From: an uncultured Cellvibrionales bacterium
GTDB taxonomy: Bacteria > Pseudomonadota > Gammaproteobacteria > Pseudomonadales > Porticoccaceae
NCBI GenBank assembly: GCA_913031145.1
Contig: CAJWCO010000027.1
Span: 1 to 35,500, forward strand
Direction of reading: 5' to 3'
Length of the DNA: 35,500 nucleotides
Part shown: positions 1 to 7,646 of the stretch, piece by piece
Numbering within the stretch: the first letter of the stretch is position 1
How the letters are laid out: every line of letters starts with the position of its first letter
Notes under the pieces: model-generated
The model's input: only the letters and a program-made list of their open reading frames with translations
Told to the model about the DNA's origin: nothing
Database searches by the model: none
Position numbers and translations under genes: made by a program

Positions 1-1869
1 AGAAAAGAGTGGATAGCCGTGGTATTTTTATCGTTTAGCGCGAACGTATTCGCGGAGTCTTATTTCACAGAAATTGTTGTGTTCGGGGATAGTCTTCTGG
101 ATTCTGGAAATTTTGGGAATGACAGGCGCGCTACCAATCTCTTGCGCGATGGCAGTGGCGACTATGCACTGATTTCGCCGCAGATATTCGCTGAGGCGCT
201 AAAACTGGACTTAGAACCCGCTATTGAAGAGGGTGGCACTAATTTTGCGGTCGGAGGTTACCAGACCGCAGATGTGTTAAATAGCATTTCTGGTACAGGT
301 GTTGATACAGAGCCCTTTGGCGGGGCAAGCACTGCATTTTTGACGCAGCGTGCAAATTTTGTTGAATCGCGCGCGTTGGTCCTGATTAATGCGGGCGGTA
401 ATGACTTAAATGCGATTTTCACGTCGGTTGCACCTGCGGCCGTATCGGGAGCAGTTCGTGAACGTGCCGGTAATATGACCCTTGCGGTGCAGGCACTTCA
501 CGACGCGGGCGCGCGCTATATTATGTTGGCGAATGTTCCTGATTTGTCCTTAGTGCCGAGCGTTCAAGCCTCGATTGCTGCAGGTGTCCTAGATCCATCA
601 TTTGCTGCGAGCATTTCGCAAGCTACGACCGGCTACAATGGACTTCTAGAAAGTATTCCAATTTATTCTGTGCCAGCTGCCAATGTTATCCCTGTCGACC
701 TGTATGGAGCGGTCAATTACATGTTGGATAATGCCGGATCGTACGGGGTCGCTAATGGCGTGATGATGGGGCTTGATCAGAGGTTTATGTGTTACGACGG
801 GACAAGTCCCACGTGTGTTGAGCACCCGATATATGGTCTTAACGGGTCTGCGCCAGATCCACGTAAATTGATTTTTAATGATGCGTTGCACCCAACAGAG
901 TTTGGTAGCGAGATTGTTGCTGACTATTTAATTGATATTGTGAGCGCGCCGAGTCAGATTGGCTTGTTGCCCGAATTGGCCTTCCAAGCGGCAGACGCCC
1001 AGACACAGGTCATAGATCTGCAGTTGCGGCAGTCGCGATGGGAAAGCGCGCAAAGCAAGTTATTTATATCGGCCAGCGTTGGGAATGCTGAATACAGTGG
1101 TTTGCAAATGGCTGATACTGACGGTCATGGATGGCATATTGGTAAAACATTTCGTATGTCGGATACCACGACACTGGGCATTGTCGCCGCACTTGGGAGC
1201 CAAGACTTGAATCTTGAAAAAATCCAATTTTCATCTGACTTTTGGGGGTTTTCCGGCCTTTTGAGTACGCACAGGGACAATCTTTTTTTGCAGGCACAAG
1301 TGGGTTTTTCGGTGATGAGTTTTGATGACGTACGACGCCAAGTTCCGCTCGGCGCTCAGGCTCTGATTGCCGAGGGAAGTACCGACGGCTACGCAGTGAA
1401 TGTAAAGCTGTTAAGTGGCATTGATTTGCTTTCATCGGACATTTGGCACTTCGGTCCAGCGATCGGGGCACAGTTTAGCCGCAGCGTTGTTCGCGGTTAC
1501 ACGGAACAGGGCGGACAAATATCCAATTACATGTGGGACACGCAATCCAGAGACCGCTCAAACATGCAGTTGGGGCTTATTGCCAGTGGTGATATAGGGG
1601 ATCATTGGCGCGTTTTTGCTGAAGTTTTTGCCGGTGAAGATATCTCAGACTCCGAATCCTTTATTAATGTGAAGAGCACGCAAAGTGGGAGTGCGTCGGG
1701 TTTTTATACAATGCCCGCATTTGTTCGGGACACTAGTGCATCGGTCTCAGCGTCGCTTGGCGGTTCTTTGACGATCAATGATTTGGGTGTCTTGGATCTA
1801 GGATACTTTTACAATGATGCGGGCGAAGGGCAAGACCATGTGGCTTTGAGTTTTGCAATCCCCCTTTAA
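1..1869 (+). CDS. GDSL/SGNH esterase with C-terminal autotransporter beta-barrel (5' end outside window)
   Basis: Predicted secreted lipase/esterase anchored in the outer membrane, like the EstA family. Counting from a GTG at 19, the GDSL block is at residues 23-26 with Ser25 as nucleophile, the GGND block is at 126-129, and the Asp/His pair of the last block is D288 and H291 (DALHP). Residues from about 345 to 616 form a repetitive, aromatic-rich beta-strand region ending in a hydrophobic strand, typical of an autotransporter barrel. The frame stays open to base 1 and reads RKEWIAVVFLSFSANVFA, which looks like the end of a signal peptide, so the true start is probably upstream of the window rather than at 19. 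The family cleaves short- to medium-chain esters at the cell surface; the substrate cannot be told from sequence. Family call firm. Confidence 0.9.
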   Translation, partial: RKEWIAVVFLSFSANVFAESYFTEIVVFGDSLLDSGNFGNDRRATNLLRDGSGDYALISPQIFAEALKLDLEPAIEEGGTNFAVGGYQTADVLNSISGTGVDTEPFGGASTAFLTQRANFVESRALVLINAGGNDLNAIFTSVAPAAVSGAVRERAGNMTLAVQALHDAGARYIMLANVPDLSLVPSVQASIAAGVLDPSFAASISQATTGYNGLLESIPIYSVPAANVIPVDLYGAVNYMLDNAGSYGVANGVMMGLDQRFMCYDGTSPTCVEHPIYGLNGSAPDPRKLIFNDALHPTEFGSEIVADYLIDIVSAPSQIGLLPELAFQAADAQTQVIDLQLRQSRWESAQSKLFISASVGNAEYSGLQMADTDGHGWHIGKTFRMSDTTTLGIVAALGSQDLNLEKIQFSSDFWGFSGLLSTHRDNLFLQAQVGFSVMSFDDVRRQVPLGAQALIAEGSTDGYAVNVKLLSGIDLLSSDIWHFGPAIGAQFSRSVVRGYTEQGGQISNYMWDTQSRDRSNMQLGLIASGDIGDHWRVFAEVFAGEDISDSESFINVKSTQSGSASGFYTMPAFVRDTSASVSASLGGSLTINDLGVLDLGYFYNDAGEGQDHVALSFAIPL

Positions 1870-1889
1870 CTCAAACCCTTCCAACAAAA

Positions 1890-1906
1890 CCTCTCTAACA
1901 GAGAGG
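1890..1906 (-). terminator. Short perfect hairpin, possible intrinsic terminator for the minus-strand OMP gene
   Basis: Seven-base-pair perfect stem (1890-1896 with 1900-1906) and a 3-base loop. Read on the minus strand it is followed by GTTTTG, a short T run. It lies just past the stop of the esterase and about 155 bases beyond the stop of the minus-strand barrel gene, so it may end the latter's transcript. The T run is short, so this is a weak call. Confidence 0.35.
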
Positions 1907-1975
1907 GGTGTGTGGTAAGAGAGGTCTGTGTGTTAAAGGAGGTGTGCGTTAAGAGCGCGTTGTGCTGTTTGCTAA
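1901..1975. repeat. Degenerate tandem repeat, about 18-bp units
   Basis: Successive units at 1901-1918, 1919-1936, 1937-1952 and a longer, more diverged 1953-1975 share a purine-rich start (GAGAGG-like), a GTGTG core and a TTAA or GTAA end. The copies are imperfect. They sit between two convergent genes and encode nothing obvious. Confidence 0.4.
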
Positions 1976-2061
1976 AGAGGGGGTGATTGCTCGTTCCGTC
2001 GCAAGCAGCCATAACGCAACTCAGCCGCCGGATCGTTCCGTCTGAGTTCCTCGGATATTTG

Positions 2062-2589
2062 TCAGAAGTGCCCGATGATACCGACTGAAAGACCTTGAGC
2101 ACCACTGTCTTCGCTAGTGACATGCATTATGTATTCTGCGTTGAGACTGATACGTTTGTTGAGACTAAAGTCCACGCCAAGACCATACGAAAAATCTGAT
2201 TTTGTTTGCGTAAAGTCATTCCACAATGAACTGGAACCGCTGACTTCCTGATGTGTAAAGCCCAGAATCACGTAGGGGAAAAGGGTATCTTTAACGAACA
2301 TTCCGCCCCTAATGTATGCGCCATGCCAGCGGTCAAGTGAGATTTCATAAGCGCCCACTTGATCCTCATTGATGCCCGTTCCCCCGCGGATCTCAGCAGA
2401 AATAGACTCATTGAAATAGGCGCCAATCCGCCCATAGCCCGACCGAATTGAGGCATCATCAGTTATTTCGGTAGAACAACCATCCAAAAGCGCGTAGCTG
2501 GCGCCGACGTAGACGTGCTCGGCGTACCCTGCGTGTGAAAAGAGTGTGGCTAGGCTGGAAATCGCGGCAATTGTTATGTTTTTAAACAT
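2062..2589 (-). CDS. Small outer-membrane beta-barrel protein
   Basis: The 175-residue product has a clear signal peptide (about residues 1-23, cleavage after GYA). A barrel of alternating short strands follows and ends in GIIGHF, with the C-terminal Phe expected of BAM-assembled outer-membrane proteins. Length and strand pattern fit the OmpA-like transmembrane/opacity porin superfamily of 8-stranded barrels. There is no peptidoglycan-binding domain. It is transcribed alone, convergent with the esterase. Function is unknown; a structural or adhesive role is possible. An inverted repeat lies about 45 bases upstream of the start. The family assignment rests on overall architecture, not on a catalytic motif. 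Confidence 0.75.
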   Translation of the reverse strand: MFKNITIAAISSLATLFSHAGYAEHVYVGASYALLDGCSTEITDDASIRSGYGRIGAYFNESISAEIRGGTGINEDQVGAYEISLDRWHGAYIRGGMFVKDTLFPYVILGFTHQEVSGSSSLWNDFTQTKSDFSYGLGVDFSLNKRISLNAEYIMHVTSEDSGAQGLSVGIIGHF

Positions 2590-2634
2590 AGTGTGTCTCC
2601 CTGACGATTTATGTAACTGGCGTTTACATTTCTC

Positions 2635-2656
2635 ATAACACCGTCTGTGGTGTTAT
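2635..2656. promoter_or_regulatory. Inverted repeat upstream of OMP gene (possible operator)
   Basis: ATAACACC and GGTGTTAT form a perfect 8-bp dyad around a 6-base spacer, 46-67 bases upstream of the OMP start codon. Position and symmetry would suit a regulator binding site. On the plus strand it is followed by TTTG, so a weak terminator is an alternative. Confidence 0.3.
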
Positions 2657-3063
2657 TTTGTAAAAACGGTCTTTCATCATACGGTGTCGCGATATGGGCA
2701 TCGTTTAACGGCGTTGTGAGTAAGAACGCTATGCGCGCATACGACCGTTTGATACAGCAAATAACGTTTTCGGCTTTGAGTATAGCCGTATTTTAGGCAA
2801 TGGGCGCATTTAATCTGCCTCGCATGTGTTCTCGCACGTTTTCTCGCATGGGGCGTTCTCACCCTTTTTTGGTGAGCATTGGAGGTCTGCTTCGCAGAAG
2901 CTGGGGTAACAATAGGAGCTCACTGAAGTCTCCCGCCCGCGAGTCCGGCGAAATCGAGACTCAGGCTATCGGGGTTGGATCATGAAAGAAACATTCCGAA
3001 CGCATGCAAAAACCCCGAGTCGACCAAATATGGCGTGTTTTTTATGGTCATCTATGCGCTTTT

Positions 3064-3119
3064 TACCCTATACTTTTTTACTGACTCCCCCGTCAACCAA
3101 CGGGGTTGGCATAAGGGTA
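3064..3119 (+). promoter_or_regulatory. Nested hairpins in the leader of apt
   Basis: An outer stem pairs 3064-3071 (TACCCTAT) with 3111-3119 (ATAAGGGTA, one bulge). Inside, CCCCGT at 3088-3093 pairs with ACGGGG at 3100-3105. A competing stem, CCAAC 3097-3101 with GTTGG 3105-3109, uses the same bases, so the inner folds are mutually exclusive. It lies about 70-125 bases before the apt start. It matches no riboswitch class I recognise. Confidence 0.3.
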
Positions 3120-3190
3120 CACGCGGCACAGGGTAATAGGCTTCAAGCACCCGTAGAAACGACCTATTTTTGACAATGAGAGGCTCGATC

Positions 3191-3721
3191 ATGACAGGAT
3201 TGCAGGTCAATTTTGACCCTTATATTGCGAGTTACCCCGATTTTCCGAAGCCGGGTATTCTATTTCGCGATATTTCGCCTCTGCTTGCATCACCGAGGGG
3301 TATGGCCCAGGCTGTTGATGTGTTTGAGTCGCGTTTGCAAGACTTCAAAGTGGATGTCGTAGCAGGAATTGAATCGCGTGGGTTTCTCTTTTCAACCCTG
3401 ATTGCAGCGCGCTTGGGTATAGGTTCGCTAATGATTCGAAAACCGGGCAAATTGCCCGGAGAATTAATCAACGCGCGCTATGATTTGGAATACGGTTCTG
3501 CTGAACTCAACTTACAAACGTGCGCACTGGTGGCAGGCCGCAGGGTGCTTATTTTGGACGATTTATTAGCCACTGGCGGCACTATCGCTGCGGCTAAAGC
3601 GCTATTGTTGCGCCAGAAGGCAGATGTGGTCGGCTGTGCAGTGATCATTGAACTCCTGGCCTTGGGTGGGCGTTCTGTCGTAGATCTGCCGGTCGTAGCT
3701 TTGCAAGCCTATGAAGATTAA
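3191..3721 (+). CDS. apt: Adenine phosphoribosyltransferase
   Basis: Converts adenine plus PRPP to AMP in cytosolic purine salvage. The 176-residue product carries the family blocks in order: FPKPGILFRDISPLL at about 19-33, AGIESRGF at 58-65, RKPGKLPG at 83-90, and the PRPP-binding loop VLILDDLLATGGT at 119-131 with its paired acidic residues. Length matches the family norm. The frame is open to a TTG at 3170, but ATG 3191 gives the usual N-terminus and has a GAGAGG-like site 8-13 bases upstream. Its end overlaps the next gene, a nucleosidase that would release the adenine Apt consumes, so the two likely form a small salvage operon. Confidence 0.95.
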   Translation: MTGLQVNFDPYIASYPDFPKPGILFRDISPLLASPRGMAQAVDVFESRLQDFKVDVVAGIESRGFLFSTLIAARLGIGSLMIRKPGKLPGELINARYDLEYGSAELNLQTCALVAGRRVLILDDLLATGGTIAAAKALLLRQKADVVGCAVIIELLALGGRSVVDLPVVALQAYED

Positions 3722-4265
3722 TTTTGATCCGCGAACGACCTTGCTGATCGTTGCTCTAGAAGACGAGTTGCCAAGGGTGTTAGTAAATAACTGGGACGTT
3801 GTTTATTGTGGTGTGGGTAAAGTCAATGCGGCGATGACATTGTGCGATGCGTTGGTGACATTTCAGCCGCAAACGGTGATTAATTATGGGACCGCTGGAA
3901 CGCTGCGGTCCAATCTTTCCGGTCTTCATGAAGTGACCCGTTTTTTACAGCGCGATATGGACGTACGCGCGATGGGTTTTGCTCTGGGTCAGACACCCTT
4001 TGAAGAGCAGATGGTGATCGATAGCGGGTTTAACGGCTTAAGTTGCGGCACCGGCGACTTATTTGTGAGCGCGCATCCTGAAATGAAGACGGACCTTGTC
4101 GACATGGAAGCTTTTGCATTGGCCAAAGTGTGTTCTCACAAAAAGGTTGAGTTTAGGTGCTTTAAGTTTATTTCGGACGGAGCAGATGCAGATGCCGCGG
4201 ATGATTGGCCACGGCACATGGCTGCGGGAGCGGATCGTTTTGTTCGCACAATCCTCAACCAATGA
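3711..4265 (+). CDS. Purine nucleosidase/phosphorylase-family protein, MTA/SAH nucleosidase-like
   Basis: 184-residue member of the PNP/UDP phosphorylase superfamily. Visible motifs are CGVGKVNAA (33-41), NYGTAG (59-63), VDMEAFA with M132 and E133 that bind ribose, and SDGAD with the catalytic-type D156. This set resembles 5'-methylthioadenosine/S-adenosylhomocysteine nucleosidases, but the protein is shorter than the usual 230 or so residues, mainly in the middle. It overlaps apt by 11 bases, which supports release of adenine from MTA or SAH and its reuse by Apt. Exact substrate is inference; a related nucleosidase activity is possible. Confidence 0.8.
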   Translation: MKINFDPRTTLLIVALEDELPRVLVNNWDVVYCGVGKVNAAMTLCDALVTFQPQTVINYGTAGTLRSNLSGLHEVTRFLQRDMDVRAMGFALGQTPFEEQMVIDSGFNGLSCGTGDLFVSAHPEMKTDLVDMEAFALAKVCSHKKVEFRCFKFISDGADADAADDWPRHMAAGADRFVRTILNQ

Positions 4266-4468
4266 GCCTTGTGGTAGATAGCGTTGAGGGGCAGGGAGAT
4301 GTGCTGAGTTCACTCTGTTTAAACTTCAGCGAACTTTGGACAGTGGCAAAAACCTTACAACACTTAGGGCATTAGACGAAACGGTGATTCTAGGCGCCAG
4401 CGATTCAAAGGTATTTAAGCACAAGGCTCGGTGTCATCATTGAGCGTTAATAAGCGCTTAAGCTTCTT

Positions 4469-6031
4469 TTAGCGCCTAAAATAAGTGTGTAATTTCTTAT
4501 AGCTCGGTTGTAGTTGGCGATAGAGGTTCTTGTAGATTTCACGATAAAGCTTCTGGTAGGTTGCGTGGTGTGGAGCGTGTGGCATGAATGTTTTCTCCGT
4601 TCGCGTCATCGCGTGCACTGCTGTCGTGAAGTCGGGGTGTAATCCCACGCCAACCGCTGCAGCGATTGCGGCACCCAAACCGGATGTTTCATAGGTATGT
4701 GGGCGCGCGACGGGTAGCCCAAAAATATCTGCTGTGATTTGTAAAATTCGATCACTTTGAGCACCTCCCCCAGAGGCGACCAACTGCTCAATGCGCTGTC
4801 CGCTGCGTTTTTCCGCACGTTCTTTTCCCTCACGCAACGCATAAGTGATGCCCTCGATCATAGCCCGATAAATATGCGCGCGACCGTGTTGTTCGGTAAA
4901 CCCTATGATCGCGCCTCTGGCATCGCCGATCGGATCACCTGCGGCGGGTGACCAATAGGGCTGTAACATAAGGCCCATTGCGCCGGGGGGCACGGCATCG
5001 AGTAAGTTGTCGAACAAAGCCTCGGGCGCAATGCCGCTTGCGTTGGCGAGTTGTTGTTCGCGTAGGCCGAACTCGCGTTTAAACCAATCGACCATCCAGT
5101 AACCACGTTGTACCGCCATTTCGATATTATAGGTGTTTGGCATGACGCCAGGATAAGCGGGGGGATGCGTCGCAGTTGGTTTAATATAACGGCTGCTAAC
5201 CATGTTAAATGTAGCGATGGTGCCAAAGCTTAAGCTGGCCGTAGTTGCGTCTAAACAACCTGAACCAAGCACCTCACAGGCCTTGTCAGACCCTGAAGCA
5301 ATCAGCGGCCGACCGACTGGGATACCCGTCTGTTCCGCGGCTTCTGCACTGATATAGCCAAGGGGCTCACCTGCTCGAACCAATTCGGGGAGCATGCCTC
5401 TTTTAATGGCTAGCGCGCGCCATGTCCAGTCGCTTTCGTTTGCCCAACGATGGTGCTTAAAGTCAAATGGCAGATACCCGACTTGACTGGCAATGGCATC
5501 TCGGTAATCACCGCTTAGGCGGTAACTTTGGTAGCCAGATAGTAGTAGGTAACGAGAGGTCTTTGCCCATAACTCGGGCTCTTTTTGAGCCATCCAGTTG
5601 GATGCCGCAGCCTGATGAAACTGATTCACGGCGCCTTTAACACCCAGTATGCGCATTCCTAGCGATTCCAGTCGGCCGAGTTTCGGTTGACTGGCTACAC
5701 GGCGCTGATCAGGCCAGCAGAATGCGGGTCGAATCGGATGACCACGGTGCTCAAGTGCTACGGAGGTGGCGCGCTGAGTGGTCACAGAAACGCCTGCTAT
5801 ACGCTCAGGCGCTATCTCGGAAATGCCCCATAGGCCGCAGCAAGCACGACACAAAGCGCGCCAAAAGTAGTCGGCATGTTGCTCGGCCCAACCAGGCTCG
5901 TTGGAGAAATAAGCGTCAATAGGTTCGCTATACTTGGTAACTAATTCACCAGAGGTGTTAAAGATCATGGCGCGAACGCTCTGCGTCCCGTTATCGATAC
6001 TCAGTAAGTGATCAAGTTTCGGCGTTGTCAT
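4469..6031 (-). CDS. FGGY-family carbohydrate kinase
   Basis: ATP-dependent sugar or polyol kinase, 520 residues. The N-terminal ASKHA phosphate-1 motif is DNGTQSVRAMIF (13-24), and the C-terminal FGGY block GGGAQSDRILQITAD is followed by ETSGLGAAIAAAVG. The frame runs 68 codons further upstream into the GlpD-like gene, but ATG 6031 starts directly at the kinase fold. It overlaps the preceding GlpD-like gene by 20 bases. In this setting a three-carbon substrate such as glycerol, dihydroxyacetone or an alkylglycerol is a fair guess, but FGGY kinases also use xylulose, gluconate and other sugars and the sequence does not decide. Confidence 0.88.
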   Translation of the reverse strand: MTTPKLDHLLSIDNGTQSVRAMIFNTSGELVTKYSEPIDAYFSNEPGWAEQHADYFWRALCRACCGLWGISEIAPERIAGVSVTTQRATSVALEHRGHPIRPAFCWPDQRRVASQPKLGRLESLGMRILGVKGAVNQFHQAAASNWMAQKEPELWAKTSRYLLLSGYQSYRLSGDYRDAIASQVGYLPFDFKHHRWANESDWTWRALAIKRGMLPELVRAGEPLGYISAEAAEQTGIPVGRPLIASGSDKACEVLGSGCLDATTASLSFGTIATFNMVSSRYIKPTATHPPAYPGVMPNTYNIEMAVQRGYWMVDWFKREFGLREQQLANASGIAPEALFDNLLDAVPPGAMGLMLQPYWSPAAGDPIGDARGAIIGFTEQHGRAHIYRAMIEGITYALREGKERAEKRSGQRIEQLVASGGGAQSDRILQITADIFGLPVARPHTYETSGLGAAIAAAVGVGLHPDFTTAVHAMTRTEKTFMPHAPHHATYQKLYREIYKNLYRQLQPSYKKLHTYFRR

Positions 6032-7646
6032 GGAATTCTGTGGGTAGGCTGTAATAACGCTGATAGATCGCTTGATAGCGCTCGCGCTCGTGGGTCCATT
6101 GAGGCAGGCTCCAACCAAGCTCTTCGGAGCAGATTTTTTCAATCTCTGGAAAAATTTCAGCACCGGCGTCTGGTAATAGAAGTCCAAGGCGGGTTCGCCG
6201 CAACAATAAATCATCCAAATGCTGGATAGATTCATGCCGAGCTGCCCAGCGGCATTCTGCGAGACAGAAATTTGAACCCGATAACGGAGTTAACTCATGG
6301 TCGCGGGCTATTCCAACTAATTTTTCCGCATGCGGCCCATAGCGGCCGAGTAATATTTGACCCCACGCAGGGGCATTGGGTATGAGTCTGTCGGGAGCAA
6401 CATTTGGCACACCAAACATGGGCGGTAGCGACTGCCGCGAGGGCGCAGGGTGTCGTTGCCCGATCGTCTTGAAAATATCCAAAGCGATGGGTCGAAAGGT
6501 TGTTAACTTACCACCGCTGACAGTGACGAGCCCTTGGTCTTGCCAAATGGCGTGATCACGCCGCTCTTTAGAGGGGTTTTTGGTGTGATCGGCGCCAATT
6601 ACGGGACGCACACCTGCCCAGGTTGAGATAATGTCAGAGCGTTTTAGCGGCTCATCGCGAAATTGGCTATTAAACCCTGCACATAAATACTCCACCTCGT
6701 CCTGTGAAATACAGGGTTCATGGTGAAGAGGGGCGTTGTGGTCGAGGTCAGTAGTGCCGATCACGGTCCGACCCTCCCATGGGTAGATATAAACGCCACG
6801 GTTGTCTTGATGATGGAAAAAAGCCAGCACGTCTTTGACAGGCGCTCGTTCAGCGGCAATCACTAGATGACTGCCACGCAGAGGTCGAATACGTTTTTCT
6901 GGATTAATACGGTTACGTAAGTGGTCCGCCCATGCACCTGTCGCGTTCACAACGACATGCGCGCGGACGTTCAGTGGGGCCTGCGTTTCGGGGTCCGTCA
7001 GTACAACGCCTGTTACCATGGCATTCTCTATTAGCAGATCCTCTACGGGCGTGTAATTGAGCGCATAGCCGCCATCGGCCATGCTTTCTTGTAGCAGTCT
7101 TAATACGAGTCTGCAGTCATCAGTCATGGCATCGGTGTATCGGTACGCGCCAATTAGACGGGTACTTGTGAGCCCCGAGAAATGCGCGATCAAGGCGTCT
7201 GCGACGACAAATTGACGGTTGGTGATTTTGGCGATCCAGTCGTACAAAGCAAGCAAGAGGCCCACGGCCAAGCGCCCGGGGCGCTGTCCACGCTTAAGTG
7301 TTAAGTAATAATCGATGCGCTCCACCAGCCCAGGAAGTTCTTTCAGCAAGCGCTCCCGCTCGGTGAGCGATTCACGGGTCAAGCGCCAATCACCTGCGGC
7401 TAAGTAGCGTAGCCCGCCATGGATCATTTTGGATGAGCGACTGGAGCTGCCCCAACTAAAGTCTTGCTGTTCAAGTAACAAACAACGGTAGCCGCGGCGC
7501 ACAGCCTCACGCAAGACACCGGCACCGGTAATGCCGCCGCCAATTATGATGATATCCCAAAGTGGCGAGTTATATTTTCGCAAGCCGCTGAAAACGTCCT
7601 TGTGATTACTAAATGTGACGGGGTTAGCGTCCATCTGAAGACTCAT
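6012..7646 (-). CDS. FAD-dependent glycerol-3-phosphate dehydrogenase/oxidase (GlpD-like)
   Basis: 544-residue flavoprotein that would oxidise glycerol-3-phosphate to DHAP, passing electrons to quinone or oxygen. The dinucleotide-binding motif IIIIGGGITGAG is at 32-43, followed by the GlpD-type segment SSRSSKMIHGGLRYL (68-82). Later come the IYPWEGRTVIGTTD substrate-domain motif and a C-terminal helical domain. It overlaps the upstream alkyl-DHAP-synthase-like gene by 23 bases and the downstream kinase by 20, so the three are translationally coupled. ATG 7646 is used; ATG 7634 is an equally possible start. Whether the substrate is plain G3P or an alkyl-glycerol phosphate is unknown; the company it keeps makes the question real. 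Confidence 0.88.
   Translation of the reverse strand: MSLQMDANPVTFSNHKDVFSGLRKYNSPLWDIIIIGGGITGAGVLREAVRRGYRCLLLEQQDFSWGSSSRSSKMIHGGLRYLAAGDWRLTRESLTERERLLKELPGLVERIDYYLTLKRGQRPGRLAVGLLLALYDWIAKITNRQFVVADALIAHFSGLTSTRLIGAYRYTDAMTDDCRLVLRLLQESMADGGYALNYTPVEDLLIENAMVTGVVLTDPETQAPLNVRAHVVVNATGAWADHLRNRINPEKRIRPLRGSHLVIAAERAPVKDVLAFFHHQDNRGVYIYPWEGRTVIGTTDLDHNAPLHHEPCISQDEVEYLCAGFNSQFRDEPLKRSDIISTWAGVRPVIGADHTKNPSKERRDHAIWQDQGLVTVSGGKLTTFRPIALDIFKTIGQRHPAPSRQSLPPMFGVPNVAPDRLIPNAPAWGQILLGRYGPHAEKLVGIARDHELTPLSGSNFCLAECRWAARHESIQHLDDLLLRRTRLGLLLPDAGAEIFPEIEKICSEELGWSLPQWTHERERYQAIYQRYYSLPTEFHDNAET

Larger units (their letters stand above)
2590..3190. other. 600-base intergenic region between divergent OMP and apt genes
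   Basis: No convincing gene. Two short open frames near 2800-2985 and 2982-3173 have no recognisable domains and poor starts. The region should hold the promoters of the minus-strand OMP gene and of apt. I see an 8-bp inverted repeat at 2635-2656 and a nested hairpin region at 3064-3119, listed separately. No tRNA-like fold was recognised. Confidence 0.5.

Noticed and set aside
2870-2995. tRNA-like or structural RNA in the apt upstream region
   Set aside because: No T-loop consensus or cloverleaf could be drawn; only ordinary short stems.
2800-3173. Two plus-strand open frames of about 60 codons before apt
   Set aside because: No recognisable domain and weak start contexts; they overlap the apt leader structure. 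Probably non-coding.
4469-6235. Longer version of the FGGY kinase starting at 6235
   Set aside because: The extra 68 residues are out-of-frame translation of the GlpD-like gene; ATG 6031 begins at the kinase fold.
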